A stretch of DNA of 64,000 bases from Bacteroidales bacterium (lineage in GTDB: Bacteria; Bacteroidota; Bacteroidia; Bacteroidales; G3-4614): assembly GCA_015061035.1 (NCBI GenBank), contig SUXK01000001.1:186001-250000 (forward strand). The letters are read 5' to 3'. Both the position numbers and the translations under genes were made by a program. The notes under the pieces were generated by a model that saw only the letters and a list, made by a program, of their open reading frames with translations, did no database searches and was not told where the DNA came from. Every line of letters starts with the position of its first letter. The stretch's first letter is position 1. Positions 33,074 to 43,684 of this stretch are shown here, piece by piece.

Positions 33074-34879
33074 ATGTCGCAACAAATCAGAAACATTGCA
33101 ATTATTGCTCACGTTGATCACGGAAAAACAACAATCGTAGATAAAATGCTACTTGCTGGAAAACTATTCCGCGAGAACCAAACATCTGGCGAGTTAATCC
33201 TTGATAACAACGATCTTGAGCGAGAGAGAGGAATTACAATCTTATCAAAGAATGTATCAATTACCTACAAAGATTGCAAGATAAATATTATAGACACTCC
33301 GGGACACGCCGACTTTGGAGGTGAGGTGGAGCGAGTATTGAACATGGCAGACGGATGTTTGCTGCTTGTTGATGCTTTTGAAGGTCCAATGCCACAAACA
33401 CGCTTTGTGTTGCAAAAAGCAATAGAGATGGGATTAAAGCCCATAGTTGTGGTAAATAAAGTAGATAAACCAAATTGTCGCCCTGATGAGGTACAAGAGA
33501 TGGTTTTTGACCTTATGTTCAATTTGAATGCAACAGAAGACCAATTAGACTTCCCAACAATATTTGGCTCTGCAAAACAGAACTGGATGTCGCTTGATTG
33601 GCGTAAACCAACCCAAGATATAACAGCTCTTTTGGATACAATAATTGAGACAATACCAGCACCTAAAGTGCTTGAAGGGGAGCCTCAAATGTTGATTACA
33701 TCATTAGACTTTTCATCGTATGTAGGACGTATTGCAGTAGGTCGTATTCATCGCGGAACTTTACGTGAGGGTATGGATGTATCGTTGTGTAAAAAAGATG
33801 GTAGCGTAGTAAAACAACGCATAAAAGAGATGCATCTTTTTGAAGGATTAGGACGTACAAAGGTAACTGAAGCATCATCGGGAGATATATGTGCTCTTGT
33901 AGGAATTGAAGGATTTGAGATTGGAGATACAATTTCAGATGCTCTAAATCCTGAGCCCTTAAAACGTATAGCCATTGATGAGCCAACAATGTCTATGACC
34001 TTTACAAACAACGATTCGCCCTTCTTTGGAAAAGACGGAAAATATGTAACATCACGCCACATTGCAGATCGTTTAGCAAAAGAACTTGACCGTAATCTTG
34101 CTTTGCGAGTAGAAAAATCTGAAGATTCAGACGTATGGACAGTATTTGGTCGTGGAGTATTACATCTATCAATATTGATAGAGACAATGCGCCGCGAAGG
34201 GTATGAGTTGCAAGTAGGGCAGCCTCAGGTTATAATAAAAGAGATTGATGGTGTAAAGAGCGAGCCAGTTGAGCAACTAACCATAAATGTAACCGAAGAG
34301 TATTCAAGTAAAATAATTGATATGGTAACACGTCGCAAAGGCGATTTGATGGCAATGGAGAGTCAAGGCGACAGAGTACACATGGAGTTTGTAATACCCT
34401 CACGCGGAATAATAGGTTTGCGTAATAATGTATTAACAGCATCGGCAGGAGAGGCAATAATGGCACACCGTTTCTTGGAGTATCAACCATGGAGAGGAGA
34501 GATTGATCGCCGTTCAAATGGCTCGTTAATAGCAATGGAGAGCGGAACAGCATACGCCTATGCAATAGATAAACTACAAGATAGAGGACGTTTCTTTATT
34601 CACCCGCAAGATGAGGTATATGCAGGACAAGTAGTGGGAGAAAATGCAAAAGAGGGCGATATTGTGGTAAATGTGACAAAATCAAAGAAACTTACCAATA
34701 TGCGTGCTTCAGGAGCAGATGATAAGGCTCGTATTATACCACCAGTAGAGTTCTCTCTTGAAGAGGCTTTGGAGTATATCAAAGAGGATGAATACCTTGA
34801 AGTAACACCACATCACTTACGTATTCGTAAAATAATATTGGATGAGATAGAGCGTAAGCGTCAAGCAAAACAGCAATAA
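33074..34879 (+). CDS. typA: ribosome-associated translational GTPase TypA/BipA
   Basis: A 601-residue elongation-factor-type GTPase. Seen: the P-loop AHVDHGKTT, the switch II DTPGHADFGGEV, NKVDKP, domain II (VGRIAVGRIHRG), and the C-terminal RGIIGLRNNVLTASAGEAIM region specific to BipA. It acts on 50S assembly and stress or low-temperature translation. A TAACTTTG box at 32972-32979 may be its -7 element, giving a leader of about 88 nt. It is closed by the hairpin at 34903-34941. Confidence 0.97.
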   Translation: MSQQIRNIAIIAHVDHGKTTIVDKMLLAGKLFRENQTSGELILDNNDLERERGITILSKNVSITYKDCKINIIDTPGHADFGGEVERVLNMADGCLLLVDAFEGPMPQTRFVLQKAIEMGLKPIVVVNKVDKPNCRPDEVQEMVFDLMFNLNATEDQLDFPTIFGSAKQNWMSLDWRKPTQDITALLDTIIETIPAPKVLEGEPQMLITSLDFSSYVGRIAVGRIHRGTLREGMDVSLCKKDGSVVKQRIKEMHLFEGLGRTKVTEASSGDICALVGIEGFEIGDTISDALNPEPLKRIAIDEPTMSMTFTNNDSPFFGKDGKYVTSRHIADRLAKELDRNLALRVEKSEDSDVWTVFGRGVLHLSILIETMRREGYELQVGQPQVIIKEIDGVKSEPVEQLTINVTEEYSSKIIDMVTRRKGDLMAMESQGDRVHMEFVIPSRGIIGLRNNVLTASAGEAIMAHRFLEYQPWRGEIDRRSNGSLIAMESGTAYAYAIDKLQDRGRFFIHPQDEVYAGQVVGENAKEGDIVVNVTKSKKLTNMRASGADDKARIIPPVEFSLEEALEYIKEDEYLEVTPHHLRIRKIILDEIERKRQAKQQ

Positions 34880-34902
34880 AAGAGGACGTTTCAATATTAT
34901 AA

Positions 34903-34945
34903 AGAGAGTGTATCGAGAGAATATTATTTCGGACGCTCTCTTTTG
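34903..34945 (+). terminator. typA terminator
   Basis: A 9-bp stem AGAGAGTGT/ACGCTCTCT (34903-34911 with 34933-34941), then TTTTGTTG. Confidence 0.75.
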
Positions 34946-35002
34946 TTGTATAAAAGAAAAGATTTTAACCTCCTTTTTGCATCTTATTTTAATATAACAC
35001 CT

Positions 35003-35032
35003 TTGTCTATCTTAAATAGTTTATTAAATTTG
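35003..35032 (+). promoter_or_regulatory. tamL promoter
   Basis: TTG at 35003-35005, 19 nt, TAAATTTG at 35025-35032. Leader about 68 nt. Confidence 0.7.
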
Positions 35033-35106
35033 CACAAATAAAAAAAGAAAAAACTTTTATATAGTTGGTATTGTAATAAGACGTAAGTATAACTACTCCC
35101 TTTCTG

Positions 35107-37422
35107 ATGAAATTTAAAATCACACTCTTTATACTCTCTGTTTTGTTGTTGGCAACATCGTGCCGACCAACCAAACACGTACCGCAAGGAGAGTATTTGT
35201 TGAATAGAGTGAAGATTGAGGTAGATAATAAGGATGTAAAATCATCATCTTTGAAGCCATATCTGCGTCAGCAACCAAATCATAAAACATTCGGAATTAT
35301 AGGACTGCCATTGGCATTTTACAATATGTCAGGGACAAAAGACAACCGATGGAATCGTTTTATGCGAAAAATAGGAACTCCTCCTGTAATATATGACTCA
35401 ACCCTAACCGAGAAGAGTAGAGTAGAGATACAAAAGGCAATGAAAAATAAAGGCTATGCCGAAGCCGAAGTAACTGCCGATACTGTAATAAAGAACCGAA
35501 AAATAAAGGTAACTTATAACGTAAAGAGCAATACCCCGTACAAATTAAATAGGGTAACATATAATATTCCTGATGATTCAATATCAAAGTATGCAACCCT
35601 TAAAGATACTACTCAATATCTTTTAAAAAAAGGAACGCTCTTTGATTATTATATATTGGACAGTGAACGTGAGAGAATTGCTAAGGAGTTGAACGATAGA
35701 GGATATTATGCCTTTAATAAAGAGTATATAACATATACTGCCGACACAACGGTAGGCGATCACTTAGTAGATTTGGAGGTTAATCTATTGCCGTATCCAA
35801 TAGCAAACCCCGAAGGAACAGGCCCCGTCTTTGTAAAGCATCGCCCCTATACAATACGCGATGTATATTTCTATACCGATTACAACCCTATGAATGTAGA
35901 TCAACGATATACCGTAGTTGATACTGCTTATTATGAGGGAAACACAATCTACTATGGCAAAGATCACTATCTGCGTGAATCGGTATTGGTAAACAACTGC
36001 TTTATAAAGAAAGGAGAGAAATATAGTCAACGAATAGTTGACAACACAATGAGTGCATACGGCAGGTTGAGAGCATTCAAATATGTAAACATACAGTTTG
36101 CTCCCGTAGAGGTTGATGGCGAGATGATGCTTGATTGTTATATCCTTCTTACAAAAGGAAAAACACAAACCATATCAACAGAAGTTGAGGGAACAAACTC
36201 AGCCGGAAATTTTGGATTTGCACTCGGTTTTACCTATCAGCATAGAAACATATTCAAAGGCTCACAAACCTTCTCAACAAAGATACGAGCAGCATACGAG
36301 AATATAACAGGTGATTTAGGAGGCTTAATAAGTAATAACTACCTTGAACTTGGAGCCGAGATGGGAATATCGTTTCCTAAATTTATATTTCCCTTTGCAA
36401 AGAAGAAACAGAGACAAAAACTGCGTCCTACAACAGAACTGAAGTTAAGCGGTAACTATCAACGCCGACCAGAGTTTGTGCGTGTTATAGCAGGAGCAGG
36501 ATGGGGATATAATTGGTTTAGTAATCGTAACAGATTTCGTCATAAATTTGATTTGGTTGATATAAGTTATATATATCTTCCCAAAGTAACCGAAGAGTTT
36601 AAGAATAACATTAACGACTTATCGGTAGATAATCCCTTGCTCAGATATAGTTATGAGGATCACTTTATAATGCGAATGGCATACTCTGTTTACCTCTCTA
36701 ATCTAAACCCTGAATCAATAAAACCAACAGGAAATATATACACCTTCCGTATGGTTAACGAGATAGCAGGTAACTTACTATACGGAATATCAAGTGCAAT
36801 ATCAAAACCTCGTCCTCAAGACGGATACTCACTATTTGGTATACGTTATGCACAATACTATAAATGCGATATGGATTATACCTATACTTTCCTGTTTAAC
36901 GAAAAGAATTCGCTATCGTTGCACGTGGGAGCAGGAGTAGCAGTGCCATACGGAAACTCTGAGATACTACCCTTTGAGAAGAGATACTTTTCGGGAGGAG
37001 CAAATAGTGTAAGGGGGTGGTCAGTTCGAAGTTTAGGACCAGGCTCATACCAAAGGAAAGATCCAACCTCTGACTTTATGAATCAGTGTGGCGATGTCCG
37101 ATTAGACTTTAACATTGAGTATCGAAGCAAACTGATATGGAAGTTAGAATTAGCAGCATTCATTGATGCAGGAAACATATGGACAATAAAAGATTATGCC
37201 GCACAACCGGGAGGTGCATTCAAAATAAATAAGTTCTATAAAGAGTTAGCATTGGCGTACGGACTAGGACTACGCCTTGATTTTGATTTCTTTGTGTTGC
37301 GTCTCGACCTCGGAATGAAGGCATATAATCCAGCCGTAACTGGCAAAAGCAAGTGGGTGATTTCATATCAAAACTTCTCTCGCGATGCTGCACTACACTT
37401 TGCTGTTGGTTATCCGTTCTAA
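35107..37422 (+). CDS. tamL: BamA/TamA-family outer-membrane lipoprotein (TamL type)
   Basis: A 771-residue protein with a lipoprotein signal (LLATSC, Cys19) followed by RPTKHVPQGEYLL. POTRA-like repeats follow (about 25-330, with IQKAMKNKGYAEAEV and ERIAKELNDRGYYAF). The C-terminal 16-strand barrel carries the surface-antigen motif FSGGANSVRGWSVRSLGPG and ends in Phe (AVGYPF). A lipidated TamA-like protein is characteristic of Bacteroidota and is thought to work with a TamB partner in outer-membrane protein or lipid transport; tamB is not in the window. It has its own promoter. Confidence 0.9.
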   Translation: MKFKITLFILSVLLLATSCRPTKHVPQGEYLLNRVKIEVDNKDVKSSSLKPYLRQQPNHKTFGIIGLPLAFYNMSGTKDNRWNRFMRKIGTPPVIYDSTLTEKSRVEIQKAMKNKGYAEAEVTADTVIKNRKIKVTYNVKSNTPYKLNRVTYNIPDDSISKYATLKDTTQYLLKKGTLFDYYILDSERERIAKELNDRGYYAFNKEYITYTADTTVGDHLVDLEVNLLPYPIANPEGTGPVFVKHRPYTIRDVYFYTDYNPMNVDQRYTVVDTAYYEGNTIYYGKDHYLRESVLVNNCFIKKGEKYSQRIVDNTMSAYGRLRAFKYVNIQFAPVEVDGEMMLDCYILLTKGKTQTISTEVEGTNSAGNFGFALGFTYQHRNIFKGSQTFSTKIRAAYENITGDLGGLISNNYLELGAEMGISFPKFIFPFAKKKQRQKLRPTTELKLSGNYQRRPEFVRVIAGAGWGYNWFSNRNRFRHKFDLVDISYIYLPKVTEEFKNNINDLSVDNPLLRYSYEDHFIMRMAYSVYLSNLNPESIKPTGNIYTFRMVNEIAGNLLYGISSAISKPRPQDGYSLFGIRYAQYYKCDMDYTYTFLFNEKNSLSLHVGAGVAVPYGNSEILPFEKRYFSGGANSVRGWSVRSLGPGSYQRKDPTSDFMNQCGDVRLDFNIEYRSKLIWKLELAAFIDAGNIWTIKDYAAQPGGAFKINKFYKELALAYGLGLRLDFDFFVLRLDLGMKAYNPAVTGKSKWVISYQNFSRDAALHFAVGYPF

Positions 37423-37446
37423 AAAAGAGGGTTAAGGACTCTTGAT

Positions 37447-37474
37447 AACAACACCTTAGAATCCTGTTGTTTTA
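37447..37474 (+). terminator. weak terminator after tamL
   Basis: A 7-bp stem AACAACA/TGTTGTT (37447-37453 with 37465-37471), followed by TTTAAT. The short U-run makes it uncertain. Confidence 0.45.
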
Positions 37475-37611
37475 ATAAAATATTAAAGTTTTACAGATAG
37501 ATATGCCGTAAAACTTAAAGAATATAACCAATTATTGGAATAAACTTATTGTCTTTAACTGGAAATATTACTAAAAAATAATAAAAAGGTATAACTTTTA
37601 TTGGTTTTTAT

Positions 37612-37642
37612 TTGCATTAATAATTAAAAGAGGGTAAATTCG
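37612..37642 (+). promoter_or_regulatory. candidate promoter of the ilv operon
   Basis: TTG at 37612-37614, 20 nt, TAAATTCG at 37635-37642. The leader from about 37649 contains the hairpin AGGAGAG/CTCTCCT (37663-37669 with 37691-37697), 16 nt before the ilvD ATG. No leader peptide rich in Ile, Leu or Val codons was found. Confidence 0.5.
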
Positions 37643-37712
37643 CATCTTATTATAAAAAAAAGAGGAGAGGTGTAAAATAAGATAAAGATACTCTCCTAAA
37701 AAGAGAAGAATT

Positions 37713-39542
37713 ATGGCAAACAAATTACGTAGTGCGCAAAGTACCGAAGGTCGTAGAATGGCAGGAGCAAGAGCATTGTGGAGAGCCAACGGAATGAAAG
37801 AGGAGCAGATAGGGAAACCCATTATAGCAGTAGTAAATTCATTTACACAATTTGTGCCAGGTCATGTGCATCTGCATGAAATAGGACAAAAAGTTAAAGA
37901 AGAGATAGAAAAATTAGGATGCTTTGCAGCCGAGTTCAATACAATAGCCATTGACGATGGAATAGCAATGGGACATGATGGAATGTTATACTCATTACCT
38001 TCACGTGACCTAATTGCCGATAGCGTAGAGTATATGGTAAATGCTCACAAAGCAGATGCTATGGTGTGTATCAGTAATTGCGACAAGATAACACCCGGAA
38101 TGTTGATGGCGGCAATGCGATTAAATATTCCTGCAATATTTGTCTCAGGAGGACCAATGGAAGCAGGAAACCTTAGAGGCAGAGCATTAGACTTGATAGA
38201 TGTAATGATTGAGGGTGCAGACGCAAGTGTAACCGATGAACAAGTAGCAGAGGTAGAGCGAGTAGCATGTCCATCATGTGGATCATGCTCAGGAATGTTT
38301 ACTGCAAACTCAATGAATAGTCTTAACGAAGCAATAGGAATGGCTTTACCAGGAAACGGCTCAATAGTGGCAACACACAAAAACAGAGAGAACCTGTTTG
38401 TAAAGGCCGCAGCGAAGATTGTTGAAAACTGCAAAAAATATTATGAGGATGGCGATGACTCAGTGCTTCCACGTTCAATAGCAACACGAGCAGCATTCTT
38501 AAATGCTATGACACTTGATATTGCAATGGGAGGTTCCACCAACACAGTATTGCACCTATTGGCAATAGCACAAGAGGCGGGAGTTGATTTTACAATGGAT
38601 GATATAGATGCTCTATCACGCAAAGCACCTGTGTTATGCAAAGTAGCACCAAGTTCTCACTACCATATGCAAGATGTTAATCGAGCAGGAGGAATTATCT
38701 CTATAATGAGCATATTGGCAAAAGAGGGATTGGTTGATACATCTGTAAAACGAGTTGATGGATTAACACTTGGCGAGGCAATAGATAAGTATGCTATTGA
38801 TGGTAAAAACTTTACAGAAGAGGCTGCTGATCTATGGAAGAGCGCACCATGCAACAAATTTAATCTTAAATTAGGCTCACAATCAAGTCAATATAAAGAA
38901 CTCGATACCAATCGTGAAACAGGATGTATCAGAGATTTTTGCCATGCATACGTAAAAGATGGTGGATTGGCAGTGCTGAAAGGAAATATAGCCCAAGACG
39001 GATGTATTGTAAAAACAGCAGGAGTGGATGAGAGTATATTCCGTTTCACAGGAACAGTAAAAGTGTTTGAATCGCAAGAAGATGCATGTGAAGGAATATT
39101 AGGAGAGAAAGTACAAGCAGGCGATGTAGTAGTAATCACATACGAAGGACCAAAAGGAGGACCAGGAATGCAAGAGATGTTATATCCCACCTCATATATA
39201 AAATCGCGACACTTAGGTAAAGAGTGTGCCTTAATCACTGACGGACGCTTCTCAGGAGGAACATCGGGATTATCAATAGGGCATGTATCACCCGAAGCAG
39301 CGTCGGGAGGAAACATTGGACTATTGAAAGATGGAGATATAATAGAGATAAATATTCCAGAACGCACAATAAATGTACGTTTGTCAGATGAAGAACTTGC
39401 TCAAAGAAGAGCAGAAGAGATGAAACGAGGCAAAGATGCCTTTACCCCTAAAACTCGTAACAGAGTAATATCTAAGGCGTTAAAGGTATATGCTTCTATG
39501 GTAAGTTCTGCTGATAAGGGAGCATTTCGTATTATAGAATAA
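37713..39542 (+). CDS. ilvD: dihydroxy-acid dehydratase
   Basis: A 609-residue iron-sulfur enzyme that dehydrates the dihydroxy acids to the keto acids in isoleucine and valine synthesis. Likely cluster ligands are in ISNCDKIT and [11 protein letters not shown]. Seen also: [26 protein letters not shown], and [20 protein letters not shown]. Length is normal. It leads the operon ilvD-ilvB-ilvN-thioesterase-ilvC. Confidence 0.97.
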   Translation: MANKLRSAQSTEGRRMAGARALWRANGMKEEQIGKPIIAVVNSFTQFVPGHVHLHEIGQKVKEEIEKLGCFAAEFNTIAIDDGIAMGHDGMLYSLPSRDLIADSVEYMVNAHKADAMVCISNCDKITPGMLMAAMRLNIPAIFVSGGPMEAGNLRGRALDLIDVMIEGADASVTDEQVAEVERVACPSCGSCSGMFTANSMNSLNEAIGMALPGNGSIVATHKNRENLFVKAAAKIVENCKKYYEDGDDSVLPRSIATRAAFLNAMTLDIAMGGSTNTVLHLLAIAQEAGVDFTMDDIDALSRKAPVLCKVAPSSHYHMQDVNRAGGIISIMSILAKEGLVDTSVKRVDGLTLGEAIDKYAIDGKNFTEEAADLWKSAPCNKFNLKLGSQSSQYKELDTNRETGCIRDFCHAYVKDGGLAVLKGNIAQDGCIVKTAGVDESIFRFTGTVKVFESQEDACEGILGEKVQAGDVVVITYEGPKGGPGMQEMLYPTSYIKSRHLGKECALITDGRFSGGTSGLSIGHVSPEAASGGNIGLLKDGDIIEINIPERTINVRLSDEELAQRRAEEMKRGKDAFTPKTRNRVISKALKVYASMVSSADKGAFRIIE

Positions 39543-39591
39543 TTAATTATCTTTGTTGTTTGAAAATAATAACAAATTTTACCATTCAATT

Positions 39592-41307
39592 ATGGCAAAA
39601 GAGAAATTGACAGGCTCTGAAATATTGATAAAAAGTCTTCTTGCAGAAGGCGTAGATACAGTGTTTGGATACCCAGGAGGAGCAATAACTCCAGTATTCG
39701 ATTGTATGTATGATTATCAAAAAGAGTTAAAACATATATTGGTTCGTCACGAACAAGGAGCAACCCATGCAGCACAAGGATATGCACGTGTGTCTGGCAA
39801 AACCGGAGTTGTAATAGTAACTTCAGGACCTGGAGCAACAAATACAATTACAGGAATTGCTGATGCAATGATGGATAGCACACCTATGGTGGTGATAGCA
39901 GGACAGATGCCATCATCAATGTTGGGAACAGATGCTTTTCAAGAGACAGATGTTGTGGGTATAACACTACCTATCACAAAGTGGAGTTACCAAATACGCC
40001 GAGCAGAAGATGTAGCATGGGCTGTAGCAAGAGCATTCTATATAGCATCAACAGGACGTCCAGGTCCAGTAATGCTTGACTTTGCAAAGAATGCGCAAAT
40101 AGAAGAGGCAGAATTTGAATACAAAAAGTGCAACTATATACGTAGTTATAACCCCTATCCAAAACTAAACGAGCAATCAATAAAAGAGGCTGCTCGAATG
40201 ATTAATGAGGCAAAGAAACCTCTTCTGTTAGTAGGACAAGGAGTAACATTAGGAGGAGCAGAAAAAGAGGTTATGGCATTGATAGAGAAGGCTCAAATAC
40301 CAGTTGCTACAACCCTTTTAGGATTGTCTTCAATACCAACCTCTCACCCACTGAATATGGGAATGATAGGAATGCACGGAAATGTAGCACCTAACGTAAT
40401 GACAAATGAATGTGATTTGTTGATAGCAGTAGGAATGCGTTTTGATGACCGAGTAACTGCCGTACTTAATACCTATGCACGACAAGCAAAGAAGATACAC
40501 TTTGATATAGATCCTTCTGAATTTAATAAAAATGTTCCAGTTGATTTATCCGTTTTAGGAAACTCAAAAGAGAGCATTGCAGCAGTAACCGAATATGTTG
40601 AAAGTGCAGATCATTCAGAGTGGCTTAAGATGTTTGAGAGACCCAAAACAGAAGAACGAATAAAAGTAATAGATGTAGAGGTCTCTCCCAAAGAGGGAGC
40701 ATTGAAGATGGGCGAGGTGGTAAACCGAGTATCAAAATACACTAATAACAGTGCAGTTGTAGTAACAGACGTAGGGCAAAACCAGATGATGGGAGTCCGC
40801 TATTCGGGATATTCGCAACCACGCAGTGTAATCACCTCAGGTGGATTAGGAACAATGGGATTTGGATTACCAGCAGCGGTAGGAGCAAAATTTGGAGCAC
40901 CTGAAAGAACAGTCTGCTTGTTTGTAGGAGACGGAGGATTACAGATGACCTTGCAAGAGTTAGGAACTATAAAGGCATACGGCGTAAATGTGAAAATAGT
41001 ATTGCTTACTAACTCTGTATTAGGAATGGTGCGTCAGTGGCAAGAGTTGTTCTTTAAACAAAGATTTTCAGAAACAGACCTGTCAAACCCCGATTTTGTT
41101 GCATTGGCAGCAGCATACGGAATAAAAGGTCGTAGAATAGAGAAGCGCGAAGATTTAGATGGAGCAATAGAGGAGATGTTACAACATGATGGTTCATATC
41201 TACTTGAAGCAGTAGTAGAGAAGGAAGAGATGGTATTTCCAATGACACCAACAGGAAAGAGTGTAAACTATGTTATGTTAAACCGCGACGAAATATATAA
41301 ATTGTAA
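39592..41307 (+). CDS. ilvB: acetolactate synthase, large (catalytic) subunit
   Basis: A 571-residue TPP enzyme making acetolactate or acetohydroxybutyrate. The catalytic Glu is in RHEQGATHAAQGYAR, and the TPP/Mg motif is GDGGLQMTLQELGT...NSVLG. The ATG at 39592 (MAKEKLTGSE) is the natural start. The frame extends to a TTG at 39553, but that TTG lies inside a -7-like box (TATCTTTG, 39548-39555). The stop overlaps the ilvN start by one base (TAATG). Confidence 0.97.
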   Translation: MAKEKLTGSEILIKSLLAEGVDTVFGYPGGAITPVFDCMYDYQKELKHILVRHEQGATHAAQGYARVSGKTGVVIVTSGPGATNTITGIADAMMDSTPMVVIAGQMPSSMLGTDAFQETDVVGITLPITKWSYQIRRAEDVAWAVARAFYIASTGRPGPVMLDFAKNAQIEEAEFEYKKCNYIRSYNPYPKLNEQSIKEAARMINEAKKPLLLVGQGVTLGGAEKEVMALIEKAQIPVATTLLGLSSIPTSHPLNMGMIGMHGNVAPNVMTNECDLLIAVGMRFDDRVTAVLNTYARQAKKIHFDIDPSEFNKNVPVDLSVLGNSKESIAAVTEYVESADHSEWLKMFERPKTEERIKVIDVEVSPKEGALKMGEVVNRVSKYTNNSAVVVTDVGQNQMMGVRYSGYSQPRSVITSGGLGTMGFGLPAAVGAKFGAPERTVCLFVGDGGLQMTLQELGTIKAYGVNVKIVLLTNSVLGMVRQWQELFFKQRFSETDLSNPDFVALAAAYGIKGRRIEKREDLDGAIEEMLQHDGSYLLEAVVEKEEMVFPMTPTGKSVNYVMLNRDEIYKL

Positions 41308-41855
41308 TGGAAAGACTATATACAATAACAGCACTCTCTGAAAATGAGGTAGGTCTGTTAAACCAAATATCAATTATCTTTACCCGTCGCAAACTCAACA
41401 TTGAGTCGCTTTCGGTATCGGCATCAGCCATAAGCGGAGTGCATAAGTTTGTGATAACAACAAACTGTGATGAAGCGATGGCAATAAAGGTTGTAAATCA
41501 GATAGAGAAAAGAATAGATGTAATACGTGCATTCTATTATGCCGAAGAGGATATAGTATATCAAGAGGTAGCACTATACAAAGTTTCAACCCCAGCACTA
41601 TTAGAGGTGGGAGGTTTAGAAAAGTTGGTTAGAAAATACAATGCCCGAATATTAGAAATTCATCCTGTATATACCATAATAGAGAAGACTGGACACACAG
41701 AAGAGACGCAAGCCCTATTTCAAGACCTTGAGCAATATGGAGTATTGCAATTTGTAAAATCAGGAAGAGTCTCTATCACAAAATCAACAATTGAACATGT
41801 TGATAAATTCTTGGAGAGTCAAGAGTTGCGTAGAAAAGAGTTAGAGGAGGAGTAG
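41307..41855 (+). CDS. ilvN: acetolactate synthase, small (regulatory) subunit
   Basis: A 182-residue protein with an N-terminal ACT domain (YTITALSENEVGLLNQISIIFTRRKLNIESL) that binds valine for feedback inhibition. A C-terminal domain of the IlvH type follows. It overlaps ilvB by one base, so translation is coupled and subunits are made in proportion. The next gene starts 1 base after its stop. Confidence 0.95.
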   Translation: MERLYTITALSENEVGLLNQISIIFTRRKLNIESLSVSASAISGVHKFVITTNCDEAMAIKVVNQIEKRIDVIRAFYYAEEDIVYQEVALYKVSTPALLEVGGLEKLVRKYNARILEIHPVYTIIEKTGHTEETQALFQDLEQYGVLQFVKSGRVSITKSTIEHVDKFLESQELRRKELEEE

Positions 41856-41856
41856 G

Positions 41857-42603
41857 ATGGAGATTAAGCCAAAAGAGTATTCAAAAACCTATAATATTGT
41901 AGCATCTGATTGTAATGCACAACGCGAAGTAACATTGCAGTTTCTTGCCAACAAAATATTGGATGTTGCAACCGAGCATGCCGATATATTAGGGATAGGA
42001 TACGCCGATATTACCCCTAAAAACCAAGCATGGGTATTGGCACGATTGGCATTGGAGATGGAACGTTATCCAAAACCATACGAAACATTAATCATTGAAA
42101 CTTGGATAGAAGATTGCAATAAGCACTTTTCGGAGCGTAATTTCTGTATGAAGGATGCGGAAGGCAATATATATGGATATGCACGTTCAGTTTGGTTTGT
42201 AATTGACTTAACAACTCGCAAGTCATTAGATATAAGTTCGTTTGCAGGAATGGATGAGATGATTTCAGAACGAATTTCTCCTATGCAAAAAATTGGTAAG
42301 GTAAGACCTCTTGCTTCAGGTGAGGGTTTTATACATCGAGTAAAGACTGGAGATATAGATTACAACCGACACTTTAACAGTGGTAAACAAGTTGAACATA
42401 TAGTAAATCTGGTTCCTATGACCGATTTAGACGCAAAGTATATAAGTCGTTTTGAGATAAGTTATATGAACGAAGCGCACTTCAATCAAGAACTCTCTCT
42501 TATGCGATTTGAAGAAGCTCCTGATAACTATGTGGCAGAGATGAAACCCACAGATGGAGGAGCAACAATATGTAGATGTAGAATTATTTTAAAAACGAGA
42601 TAA
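41857..42603 (+). CDS. acyl-ACP thioesterase
   Basis: A 248-residue double-hotdog protein of the plant FatA/FatB-like family found in Bacteroidetes. Seen: the first hotdog with LATEHADILGIGYADITPKNQAWVL-type residues (shown in parts), SVWFVIDL, and the second hotdog with DIDYNRHFNSGKQVEHIVN, whose Asn and His are the catalytic-type residues. It would release fatty acids from acyl carrier protein. It lies inside the ilv operon, between ilvN and ilvC. A link with branched-chain fatty acids, which derive from the same keto acids, is inference. Confidence 0.88.
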   Translation: MEIKPKEYSKTYNIVASDCNAQREVTLQFLANKILDVATEHADILGIGYADITPKNQAWVLARLALEMERYPKPYETLIIETWIEDCNKHFSERNFCMKDAEGNIYGYARSVWFVIDLTTRKSLDISSFAGMDEMISERISPMQKIGKVRPLASGEGFIHRVKTGDIDYNRHFNSGKQVEHIVNLVPMTDLDAKYISRFEISYMNEAHFNQELSLMRFEEAPDNYVAEMKPTDGGATICRCRIILKTR

Positions 42604-42637
42604 TAAATTAATTAACTTAATAAACAATTAAAAAATT

Positions 42638-43684
42638 ATGGCAATAATGAATTTTGGCGGTGTTGAAGAGAATGTAGTAACCCGCGAGGAATTTCCATTG
42701 GAAAAAGCAAGAGAAGTTTTAAAAAACGAGACAATAGCAGTAATCGGATACGGAGTACAAGGACCGGGACAAAGTCTTAACCTTCGAGATAACGGATTTA
42801 ACGTAATCGTTGGACAACGTAAAGACTCAAAAACTTGGGATAAAGCAGTTGCTGATGGTTGGGTACCAGGTGAGACACTATTCGATATAAAAGAGGCTTG
42901 CGAGCGTGCAACTATTATACAATATCTATTGTCAGATGCAGCACAAATTGAGGTATGGCCAACAGTAAAAGAGGCTCTTACTCCAGGTAAAGCACTTTAT
43001 TTTTCACACGGATTTGCAATCACATACAAAGAGCGTACAGGAATTGTTCCTCCAGCAGACGTTGACGTAATATTAGTAGCGCCTAAAGGTTCAGGAACAA
43101 GTTTGCGCCGTATGTTCTTGCAAGGACGAGGATTGAACTCAAGTTTTGCAATCTTCCAAGATGCAACAGGACGTGCAAAAGATCGCGTAATAGCATTAGG
43201 AATTGGAGTAGGATCAGGATATTTGTTTGAGACAGACTTCAAACGTGAGGTATATTCTGACTTAACAGGAGAGCGTGGAACATTGATGGGTGCAATACAA
43301 GGAATTTTTGCAGCACAATACGAAGTGCTTCGTGCAAACGGACACACTCCATCAGAGGCGTTCAACGAAACAATTGAGGAGTTAACACAATCACTTATGC
43401 CACTTGTAGCAGAGAACGGAATGGACTGGATGTATGCAAACTGTTCAACAACTGCACAACGTGGAGCATTAGATTGGTGGAAAAAATTCCGTGATGCTTC
43501 AAAACCAGTATTCGAGGAGTTGTATAGCGAAGTAGCAAAAGGAAACGAGGCACAACGTTCAATTGATACTAACAGCCAACCAGGTTATCGCGATGGTCTA
43601 AATAAAGAGTTAGAGGAGTTGCGTAACAGTGAGATGTGGCAAGCAGGAGTTGTTGTACGTAAATTACGTCCTGAGAACAACTAA
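42638..43684 (+). CDS. ilvC: ketol-acid reductoisomerase
   Basis: A 348-residue NADPH enzyme that isomerises and reduces acetolactate. The Rossmann motif is GYGVQGPGQSLNLRDNG, with VGQRKDS in the beta2 loop that selects NADPH. LVAPKGSGTSLRR is at the active site, and the C-terminal knotted domain has GERGTLMGAIQGIF and EELTQSLMPLVAENGMDWM. It is the last gene of the operon, 34 bases after the thioesterase and followed by a 17-bp hairpin. Confidence 0.96.
   Translation: MAIMNFGGVEENVVTREEFPLEKAREVLKNETIAVIGYGVQGPGQSLNLRDNGFNVIVGQRKDSKTWDKAVADGWVPGETLFDIKEACERATIIQYLLSDAAQIEVWPTVKEALTPGKALYFSHGFAITYKERTGIVPPADVDVILVAPKGSGTSLRRMFLQGRGLNSSFAIFQDATGRAKDRVIALGIGVGSGYLFETDFKREVYSDLTGERGTLMGAIQGIFAAQYEVLRANGHTPSEAFNETIEELTQSLMPLVAENGMDWMYANCSTTAQRGALDWWKKFRDASKPVFEELYSEVAKGNEAQRSIDTNSQPGYRDGLNKELEELRNSEMWQAGVVVRKLRPENN

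Noticed and set aside
37643-37712. Classical ilv leader-peptide attenuator
   Set aside because: No short ORF rich in Ile, Val or Leu codons and no U-run after the hairpin at 37663-37697.
38888-39367. 159-codon open frame antisense to ilvD
   Set aside because: It is a shadow of the strongly conserved ilvD frame, Pro/Ser-rich without family resemblance or promoter.
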